Shown here piece after piece: positions 55,880-64,000 of a stretch of DNA of 64,000 bases. The position numbers and the translations under genes are program-made. The notes beneath the pieces are model-generated. The model ran no database searches and had not been told where the DNA came from. It saw nothing but the letters and a program-made list of their open reading frames with translations. Position 1 is the stretch's first letter. Each line of letters begins with the position of its first letter. This DNA is from Diphasiastrum complanatum (taxonomy: Eukaryota > Streptophyta > Lycopodiopsida > Lycopodiales > Lycopodiaceae): contig CM055113.1 in NCBI GenBank assembly GCA_029204225.1, positions 24,609,531-24,673,530 on the forward strand, written 5' to 3'.

Positions 55880-57200
55880 AGTATCAGTTGGGTTTTTCCT
55901 CAAAGGGGAAAAGACTAGGATCCTCTTCAGAGATGGGCAACAAGTTGGATTGAGCCATAATCCTAGCCGATGGGAAGCAAAGTGTTGGAAAGGCTTTTTG
56001 TCCGAAGAACTCTACTCTAAAGTCCGATCAGCTGATTTATTAAGTGGAGGGGAACTATCACACACACCTCTCTCTTGGGGCAAATTTTGAATTAAAGTTG
56101 ATCAAAATGGGGGCAAATTCAAGGTGACCTAGCCATACTCACACGAGGAGACTGGCGAACTTTGGACCTAATAAGTTGACAAGTTTTTGTTGTGGAAAGG
56201 AAAGTTTGTTATAGGCTTTCTCTGGACCAGCAATGATGAGGAAACATATGAGTACGCTGGCTTGTGTTACGTGTAAGGCAGCTGATCAATGAAGGAACTG
56301 TGAAAGTTGAGTCTTGCATGAGAGACTTGGTATTTCGAACGGACGCTAAGGGACAGTTCGCGTTGAGATCGGATTAGTGCAAACTCTGGGTGCATGTTTC
56401 TGATTCAAAGAGAGCTACTTGAAGCCAAGCTCGATGTACACTTCTGGTTTTGACTGTGAGGCAACTAACCAGTGATGGAATTGTGAAAGTCAAGTTTTGC
56501 GCGACGGACATGGTGCTTCAAACAAACGCGAAGAGATAGTTCGGATGCGGATCAAACTGGTGCGACCCTTTGGCTTTCCACGAGGTCAATGGTTACATTT
56601 GGGCTGATTCAAAGAGCTACTTCAAGCTAAGTGAGAGATGCATTGCGGAGTACTCAATCTTTGCCTACCTTAAAGAGCCAAGATGGAAAAGTATCAAGAT
56701 CAGGCTTGGACAAGGAGAGAAATCAAGGTGCAGAAGCAACAAGGCACGGAGTGGACCATAAAGTGGGCAATCAAACGATAAATCCTTCGGCTCAGGGAGC
56801 CTTGATACCTGTGCGGAACTGAACAGACCTGGAGCTCAGGGAGCTCAACACAAAGTGCATCAAGGACAAATCAGGAGCTCAAAGGAGTTCCAAAGTCGAA
56901 AGTCAGAAGCGACAGGGGCGAACATTTCAAAGAAAGGCCTCTGTCACCAATTAATAAGGTTCTCGGGTTTTACGAAAGCGATATCAAATCTACGCTTTTC
57001 CCAGACAAAGATATATTTTCAAGTTATGTAATTTTTCAGTACAAAGAGCTGAGCCTCCGACTTGTGGTGTGCCAGCTTCAATGTTAATAAAAAGTGGCCA
57101 GTAAATTGAGTACTGTGCCAAGTAGCTTAAATGTATAGTTATTTTAATTGGGAGACACCTTTACTTTAATCTGACATCTGATGAGGACATCAGATTTTAT

Positions 57201-57214
57201 AAAGGTGGGGTGGA
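57201..57214 (+). other. LARD polypurine tract
   Basis: AAAGGTGGGGTGGA directly before the 3' LTR. Conserved next to all 3' LTR copies of the family (in reverse complement at 22060, 39977 and 61020). Confidence 0.8.
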
Positions 57215-58447
57215 TGTTGTAAAGCTACCTTTACAAGCTTTACTTCCGGCGCCATCGGCGACAGCTATGTCCCCGGCGCCAGCAGCGCCCCTGCTGCTCC
57301 TGGCGCCAACGGCGCCGGCGCCACTGTGACCAGAATCCAGCCGGCGCCAAGTTCCTATGGCTGAAAATCTTTGATCGGTTCTAGCGAAGTCCAGAGAGCT
57401 CAGATCGATGTGTAATCACCTCACATGATCTAGGCATGATAAAAGGAAGCCTGGGGATCAATAAAATCTAGAGAGAGAAAATGACTTTCTAGAAAGAGAA
57501 AATCCTAGAGAGAGAAAAAACGTGCTTTACCAGCTTGGGTAGAGTGCTTGGTATGAGGGGGGGTGCCGAATCACACCAATACTATAGGGGAGTGCGGGTT
57601 GCGACTCAGGGCGAGCTCCAACCAAGTCTTAGCCCCCTTGCTGGAATGTTGTCATGGCTCTCGCCTTGGCATGCTAGCGCCCCGGAGACTAGGGTCGGTC
57701 ACACACTTGAAATGTAACCTTCTCAAATTTGTCAATAAAGTGGGATTTTCCTCAAACTGACTCTGATTACCTTCTGGGTTTCAGTGTTCGGTAAAAGCGC
57801 CAGTTGTAAGGCCGCTTTCAAAATTTTTAACTTGGCACATAGCTGAGGGTCGTATCCCGGGACGCCAGCGGTATGCCGTCGGGACCATTCGGTCCGTGGC
57901 GCCAGCGGTATGCTGTCGGGACCATTTGGTCCAAGAACTGGTTGTTTCCATATCTGTCGCGGCTTGTGGTTCTGAGTGTTCCTTGCATGAACGTGAATGG
58001 GTTAAGCTCTTGGGGAACGGGCTCTAACCTGTCGGCTGAGTTGGATGGCTTGCTTGGGTGGATGTTACCTGTTTATGGCTGTCCAGTCTGGCGTGGCGCC
58101 AGGTTGGCTTCCAGCGCTCGTGACGAAGCTTTCAGTTGGTTAAGTCTGATGTAAGTCAGACCGCTTGCTTGGAATGGATGTTACTCGTTTGTAACAAAGC
58201 TTCGAGTTGGTTAAGTTTGATGTATGTCGGGCGGCTTGCTTGGAGGGAGGTCACCCACGTCGGGACCCCCGATCTGGCATGGCGCCAGGTTGGATCTCAA
58301 TGTTGGTTTTCGGAATTTCAAGTTGGTTAAGTCTGATCGTTGTTGGCGAGTTGGCTGCTTGTATGTCAAGTGGGTTTGGATGGCAAGAGTTGAAGGCTGG
58401 GAAGCTAAGTCGTGGTTCCCGGCTCCCTTTGGGATGCCTGCGCTACA
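57215..58447 (+). repeat. 3' LTR of the complete LARD
   Basis: 1233 bp, same edges as the 5' LTR. It lacks 12 bp of the GGCGCC cluster and has 9 bp (CACACACTT region near 57702) that the 5' LTR lost. Confidence 0.93.
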
Positions 58448-58452
58448 GGTAG

Positions 58453-59540
58453 TCTCTTGCAGACGTCTAAGGGTGATTTCACATGGGATGGGGGGTAAGT
58501 CCCTTCACCTCTATTCTAGCATTCTGGTTGGCCGAGACTATTTCACATGGGTTTATAGTTGCTCCCATGTGGCAGCTGACGTGGCTGCGACCTTGGGATA
58601 TCTGAGGCCTTGGGAGATACCAGGGGCATATGCAGGCCAAAAACGGGAGGCCTAGGGCCTATACTGCAACTGCCCAATGATCAGCCTTCTCGCCAGTGCT
58701 AGTTTAGAATGCATTCCCGCTTCCACTTCCAAAAGCTTTTTGTGCACATCGTTGGTTGCTCTGTTCTCTTGTGGTGCTACTTCTCCATCGTCTTGGCCGA
58801 TTGAATCATCATCTTCTCCAATAACAGCGACAACAACTATCCTTGATTCTCTTTTTCAAATCATGTTTTTTTTGTTGTCCTTGCCTCTACAACTCCAACA
58901 CTCTTAGATTGGGAATAGTTCCAATCCCAGCGCTTCATGGATTGAGAATGGCTGTGAGTATTTCCAACGCAGAGTTTTCCAACGCACAGTTGGCCGCCCT
59001 CGTGCAGTTGTTGTTCACTTCAAACAATGATGGCATTCTCCTAAGCTGGTTTAACTCCATTTGATGTCACTCATCTTTTGGATTTGTTGAGAATCCGTGT
59101 ACTATGGGTGTCTTGAGCTCAATTACTATTTCTTGTCTCTTCTCTACTTTGTCAGAGTCTTGAATTACTTGTTTTTTTTTCTCTGGTTCTCTGCTATTAA
59201 ACACCATTGGCACACTTGATGACCAACAACTTTGTTTATCCATGTTCCTCTGTTGACAGTGCACAAATATGATTTGTAATTTCTAGAAGGAAAATGAAAT
59301 AACTGCAAAGTAGGCAATTTCAACCAGATATTGGAGGACAAAAAAACCCCGGATTGTTGGAGCTTGGGACAATGCAAGTTTACACTTGCATTGTGGCATC
59401 ATGTTAAGCGAGCTCCATAAAGGTTCAGCTTCCATGTTGGACATCACTGGGTAGTGTCTTGTTCTGCAACAGTCCAAGGATGGGCCTTGAGCTGCTAGCT
59501 GCTAGTACTCTGAAACTTATGCTTCTCCTACCATCTATGG
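58453..59540. other. Right flank of LARD and unassigned sequence
   Basis: 58453-58690 is a direct copy of 38468-38731. The rest has no recognised domain; a minus-strand frame around 58680-58870 (GEDDDSIGQDDGEVAPQEN, about 65 codons, no start) is the only non-repetitive open stretch and is unassigned. Confidence 0.4.
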
Positions 59541-59836
59541 TAACTAGTACATTATTGAATGCTTGCTGCATTAAAATTGGCTGGGAAATGCTAACCCTTG
59601 CTAAATCGCTTCCTACTGGCATACATGAGTACATGTCACGTTATACAAATTTTAGATTATAGAATGGTCTCTCATTGCCAATTCACGCAAAGAATTTGAA
59701 ATTTTTTTTTTCGTGTTGCGCAAAGGGTGATGATCGAGCAAAGCTATTGCAGAACTTTCGCTTCTCACTCAAATTTGACTATGATGTTCCTCATCATGTG
59801 CATACCTTTCAACATTGCATATAAGCACATGTGTAT
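59541..59836. repeat. Flank duplicated with the LARD element (pair with 20601-20896)
   Basis: Direct copy of 20601-20896 with a few substitutions and a T-run (about 59702-59711). Confidence 0.8.
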
Positions 59837-61019
59837 TGTAGCGCAGGCATCCCAAAGGGAGCTGCGAACCACGACTTAGCTTCCCAGCCTTCAACTCTTG
59901 CCACCCAAACCCACTTGACATACAAGCAACCAACTCGCCAACAACGATCAGACTTAACCAACTTGAAGTTCCGAAAACCAACATTGAGATCCAACCTGGT
60001 GCCATGCCAGATCGAGGGTCCCGATGTGGGTGACTTCCCTCCAACCAAGCCGCCCGACATACATCAAACTTAACCAACTCCAAGCTTCGTTACAAACGAG
60101 TAACATCCATTCCAAGCAAGCGGTCTGACTTACATCAGACTTAACCAACTGAAAGCTTCGTCACGAGCACTAGAAGCCAACCTGGCACCACGCTAGACTG
60201 GACAGCCATAAACAGGTAACTTCCGCCCAAGCAAGCCATCCAACTCAGCCGACAGGTTAGTGCCTGTTCCCCAAGAGCTTAACCCATTCACGTTCATGCA
60301 AGGAACACTCAGAACCACAAGCCGCGACAGATATGGAGACAACCAGTTCCTGGACCAAATGGTCCCGACAGGATACCGCTGGCGCCACGGACCGAATGGT
60401 CCCGACGGCATACCGCTGGCGTCCCGGGATATGACCCTCAACTATGTGCCAACTTAAAAATTTTGACGCTTTTACCGAACATTGAAACCCAGAAGGTAAT
60501 CAGAGTCAGTTTAAGAAAAATCCCACTTTATTGATAAATCTGAGAAGGTTACATTTCAAGTCTGTGACCGACCCTAGTCTTCGGGGAGCTGGCATGCCAA
60601 GGCGAGTGCCAGGACAACATTCTAGCAAGGGAGGTTGAGACTTGGTTGGAGCTCGCCCTGAGTCGCAACCTGCACTGCCCTATAGTATTGGTGGGATTCG
60701 GTACCCTCCCTCATACCAAGCACTCTACCCAGGCTGGTAAAGCACATTTTCTCTCTCTAGAAAGTCATTTTCTCTCTCTATATTTTATTGATCCCCAGGC
60801 TTCCTTTAATCATGCCTAGATCGTGTGAGGTGATTGCGCATCGATCTGAGCTCTTTGGACTTCACTAGAACCGATCAAAGATTTTCAGCCATAGGAACTT
60901 GGCGCCGGCTGGATTCTGGTCATAGTGGCGCCGGGAGCAGCAGGGGCGCTGCTGGCGCCAGGGACAATGCTGGCACCAGTGGCACCGGAAGTAAAGCTTG
61001 TAAAGGTAGCTTTACAACA
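59837..61019 (-). repeat. LARD-family LTR (minus strand), second copy of the duplicated insertion
   Basis: TGTAGCGC to TTTACAACA, about 1183 bp; retains the repeat unit missing at 20897-22059. The PPT in reverse complement follows at 61020. Confidence 0.9.
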
Positions 61020-61980
61020 TCCACCCCACCTTTATAAAATCTGATGTCCTCGTCAGATGTCAGATTAAAATAAAGGTGCCTCCCAATTAAAATAACTGTA
61101 CATTTAAGCTACTTGGCACAGTACTCAATTTATTGGCCACTTTTTTACCAACATTGAAGCTGGCACACCACAAGTCGGACGCTCAACTCTTTGTACTAAA
61201 AAATTACTTAACTTTAAAATATCACTTTGTTTGGGAAAAGCATAGGTTTTATATCGCTTTCGTAAAACCCAAGAACCTTATTAACTGGTGACAGAGGCCT
61301 TTCTGTGAAATGTTCGCCCTTGTCGCTTCTGACTTCTGACATTAGAACACCTTTGAGCTCCTGATTTGTCCTTGATGCACTTTCTGTAGAGCTCCTTGAG
61401 GTCCACATTTAATCAATTCCGCATAGGTATCAGGGCTCCATGAGCCAAAGGATTTATCGTTTGATTGCCCACTTTATGGTCCACTCCGTGCCTTGTTGCT
61501 TCTGCACCTTGATTTCTCTCCTCGTCCCAGCCTGATCTTGATACTTTTCATTTTTGGCTCTTTGAGGTAGGCAAAGTTTGAGTACTCCACAATGCACCTC
61601 TCACTTAGCTTGAAGTAGCTGTCTTTGAATCAATCCAAATGTAACCATTGACCTCGTGGAGAGCCAAAGGGTCGCACCAGTTTGATCCGCATACGAACTA
61701 TCTCTTCAAGTTTGTTTGAAGCACCATGTCCGTCGCGCAACACACGACTTTCACAATTCCATCACTGGTCAGTTGCCCCACAGTCAAAACAAGAAGTGTA
61801 CACTGAGCTTGGCTTCAAGTAGGTCTCTTTGAATCAGACACATGCACCCAAAGTTTGCACTAGTTCGATCTCAACACGAACTGTCCCTTAGCGTCCATTC
61901 GAAGTACCAAGTCTCTAATGCAAGACTCAACTTTCACAGTTTCTTCATTGATCAGCTGCCTTACACGTAACACAAGCCAG
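61020..61980 (-). repeat. LARD internal region, truncated
   Basis: Matches 56255-57214 of the complete element in reverse complement and breaks at about 61980 after CACAAGCCAG, joining a copia integrase fragment. The 5' half with PBS and LTR is lost. Confidence 0.85.
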
Positions 61981-61982
61981 GT

Positions 61983-62472
61983 ACTCATATGTGTTCTCTC
62001 TTGTGGAAGATGGATCCTCCTTGGTTCTTGTTTCCAATGGCACATGCACATAACATATACACCCAAAAACTTTCAAGTGATTAAGATTGGGTTTCTTTCC
62101 ATACAACATCTCATAAGGAGTTTTGCCTTCAATTGCTTTGCAAGACACCCTATTCATCAAGTAGTTTGCATATACAAGAGACTCACCCCAAAAGGATTTG
62201 GGCAAACAAGCATCTAATCTTAAAGCCTTAGAACATTCACATAATGTTCTATTCCTTCTTTCAGCAACTCCATTTTGTTGAGGAGTGTAAGGACAAGAAG
62301 TCTCTTTCTTGATCCCTTCCTCCTCACAAAAGGCCTTGAACTCATTGGAGATGAATTCTCCACCATTGTCACTTCTAAGAATCTTGATGCTATGATTATG
62401 ATGCTTTTCCACAAACAACTTGAACTTTACAAAAGTATCAAATACTTGAGACTTGAAGGAAAGTAAGAACAC
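61983..62472 (-). pseudogene. Copia integrase fragment
   Basis: Minus-strand frame of about 160 codons: LRSDNGGEFISNEFKAFCEE, then NGVAERRNRTLCECSKALRL, SFWGESLVYANYLMNR and HLKVFGCICYVHVPLETRTK. This is the second half of a Ty1/copia integrase catalytic core with the second Asp and the Glu present and no internal stop. Both ends are cut: by LARD DNA at 61980 and by the LTR at 62489. It is related to, but distinct from, the 41502 and copia-3 integrases. Confidence 0.92.
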
Positions 62473-62488
62473 CCAACAATATCTTGAG

Positions 62489-63143
62489 TGTGAAAATTGT
62501 CAACATTTCCTAGCTAGTTTGAGGCCTAAATTGGCTAAAATTGTAAATAGTTTTGGTTCTGGAGTTTCACACGTGTGAACCAGGCCACAATGTTTTTATT
62601 TACTGTATTTTTTCAGTATGATGAAGTGTCAAACTTCATATCCTTCAAAATGAGACCATTTTGATGTATTTTGGTCATATAAGCCATTTTTAGCTATTTT
62701 TCCTATATAGGGAATATCTAGGGTCAAGTACCTTCTAGAGAGAGGAGAGAGAGTCATCTTCCTCATCCATAAATAGTAGGGAAGTCGTGGAGAACAGGTT
62801 GGAGAAACCTTTTGTATGCTTCATTGAGATCAATAGATCGTTGTCATTGTTTCTTCCTCCATTGAGAGCATTGTTGTGTGTATTGTCTTCAAGCTATTGT
62901 GTATGATCTTAGGTGCTTTCCAAAAGTGGTAGGCTGATGTATTATGGACTGTATAATGCTATTTTGGGCCGCACTTGATGTTTATGGAAGTTTCCATTTG
63001 TGATAAATGCTTTTTGATCAAGTTCTTTGCATTCTAGGTAGCATAGAATGTGTTGCCAATTCCTAGCTTATGTAGTTTGGAGTGCAAGCATTCAAGCCAA
63101 TGATCTTGGAGTTTAGATCCACTTAGGATCTGTATTTTTCACA
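62489..63143 (+). repeat. 5' LTR of another copia element
   Basis: TGTGAAAATTG...TATTTTTCACA, 655 bp, followed by a PBS. It shares its ends with the 653-bp LTR at 40240 but little internal sequence, so it is a related family. TTCACACGTGTGAA is at 62566-62579 and a TATA-like ATAAATAG at about 62769. The element continues beyond the window, so completeness is unknown. Confidence 0.88.
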
Positions 63144-63155
63144 TGGTATCAGAGC
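63144..63155 (+). other. Primer-binding site of the right-end copia
   Basis: TGGTATCAGAGC directly after the LTR end CACA. Confidence 0.9.
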
Positions 63156-64000
63156 TGGTTGGCTTCTATTTACAGTAAGTATTCCATTTTTGGTGATATT
63201 TGGATGTTTGATCAAGTTCTAGCATGATTTTGCATTGCTTTTTGATCAAATCTTACTAACCTTTGTTTTGTGAGTTGAACTTGTGGATCAAAAGCATATT
63301 TCAGGTCTATTGAAGATCAGAGGCTGAAAAGAAACTATTTTGGATCAGATCATAACACCTAATCATTTGTGATTGTGAGGCTTGTGCATATTCAATACTA
63401 ACAATGTTCTTTTCAATCCTATTGTTGACAATCTCCATTCTTGGATGAACACTCTCCTTAAGTGGATGAAACTTCTCCTTAAGTGGATGACAAATGCTCT
63501 TTTGAGTGAGTTGTAATTCTCCTAAAGGCTGAGCAAAGCTCCCATTTGGATGAAAGATCCCCTTTTTTGGGTGAACATATTGTAAGCTCCATTGTGAAGA
63601 GCATATTGTAAAGATTGTCATCAATTTTGTCATAATTTTTGGTGTACTTTGTTGAGCATGTAAGTAACTCTCCTTATGTAATTTGATTGGAGCATTTGCT
63701 GGAAGGTGTTAACCATTATGCAAGTGTGTTTTCAGGTTCTTAACAGGTTGAGGAACATTCTCATGTGAAGTGATCTTAGATCTACATCTAAACACCAAGA
63801 TTTGACAAGATAGTGAAGCTAGTCTTGTGATTCACTAAGTGTGCTCATTCATTCACCTCTAAATCTTGTATTTATCACTTGCTGGAGTTTATAAACTTTT
63901 AGAAGTGTGGTTTACATGTGGTTTTACAGGTTGAATCAATATCTTAGTGTGTTGATCATATGTTGATCAAGTTTGTTCATTACTAGGTAATCTTGGCATC
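63156..64000 (+). other. Leader of the right-end copia
   Basis: No gag start is reached before the window ends. Short repeats of CTCCTTAAGTGGATGA occur at about 63451-63490. The minus-strand frame of 108 codons here is not supported by any motif. Confidence 0.5.

Larger units (their letters stand above)
53396..58447 (+). mobile_element. Complete non-autonomous LTR retrotransposon (LARD-type), 5052 bp
   Basis: 5' LTR 53396-54631, PBS 54634-54645, non-coding internal region, PPT 57201-57214, 3' LTR 57215-58447. The 5-bp target duplication GGTAG is at 53391-53395 and 58448-58452; the empty site AAGGGTAGTCTCTTGC exists at 4203-4218. No gag, protease, RT or integrase motif can be read in any frame of the 2.58-kb interior. 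It must therefore use enzymes of another element. LTRs differ by about fifteen to twenty substitutions plus 12-bp and 9-bp indels (by eye), so it is older than the copia at 40240. The name LARD is used for long LTRs with a long non-coding interior. Confidence 0.93.

Noticed and set aside
58680-58870. Minus-strand open stretch with GEDDDSIGQDDGEVAPQEN
   Set aside because: Resembles a gag or host fragment, but has no start codon, is under 70 codons, and no family could be named.
63307-63633. 108-codon minus-strand frame with His-Pro-Leu-Lys-Glu repeats
   Set aside because: It lies antisense in the untranslated leader of the right-end copia and arises from short repeats of CTCCTTAAGTGGATGA.

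Overview
The window is plant nuclear DNA and consists almost entirely of nested, broken and duplicated transposable elements. Evidence for a land plant: Ty1/copia polyproteins with plant-type motifs, primer-binding sites complementary to initiator tRNA-Met (TGGTATCAGAGC) in three LTR families, a plant-type CACTA (TNP2) transposase with spliceable introns, plant telomere-type TTTAGGG motifs, and a fragment of a plant GH18 chitinase-like gene. No species is claimed. I found no intact host gene, rRNA, tRNA or CRISPR array.

Layout. 1-31190 is a three-copy nest of one composite block (a decayed copia, 'copia-1', plus a microsatellite-bearing tandem array). Copy L (1-3541) lies on the minus strand, copy M (3957-12540) on the plus strand, and copy R (25325-30963) on the minus strand. 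L and M form a palindrome whose 415-bp centre is a GC-rich chitinase-like gene fragment with its promoter. M and R form a larger inverted pair that also includes a second decayed copia ('copia-2', 12541-15385 and 22475-25324). Between them (15386-22470) lie the rest of copia-2, an antisense gag fragment, another copy of the copia-1 LTR region, long GA tracts, an unassigned 1.3 kb and an LTR of a GC-rich non-coding family ('LARD').

31186-34900 is a 5'-truncated copia ('copia-3') joined in frame to the signal-peptide codons of the chitinase-like gene. 34900-37260 is mostly unassigned, with a probable CACTA fragment. 37266-48048 holds LARD pieces: a fold-back LTR pair and a minus-strand element split by the only intact element of the window, a young 5.86-kb copia (40240-46100; 653-bp LTRs with two mismatches, 1316-codon ORF). 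48073-51682 is a CACTA remnant: TNP2 exons preceded on the same strand by exons with a transposase-type CxCxxC finger, a 10-residue tandem repeat and a SET-like domain. 51775-53050 is a Ty3/gypsy fragment. 53396-58447 is a complete LARD element with 5-bp target-site duplications. 59541-61980 is a second copy of the LARD-containing segment seen at 20601, followed by a copia integrase fragment and the 5' end of another copia that runs off the window.

How it fits together. The intact copia could supply enzymes for related defective elements; the LARD has the cis signals (LTR, PBS, PPT) but no enzymes. Everything else records insertion, decay, then segmental inverted duplication, since the M and R copies share the same stops and damaged protease motif. 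The most unusual items are the SET-like domain inside a CACTA transcription unit, the chitinase fragment at the palindrome centre with its in-frame protease fusion, and a series of five short hairpins just after the LARD primer-binding site. All alignments were made by eye; identities and boundaries are approximate unless an exact junction is given.
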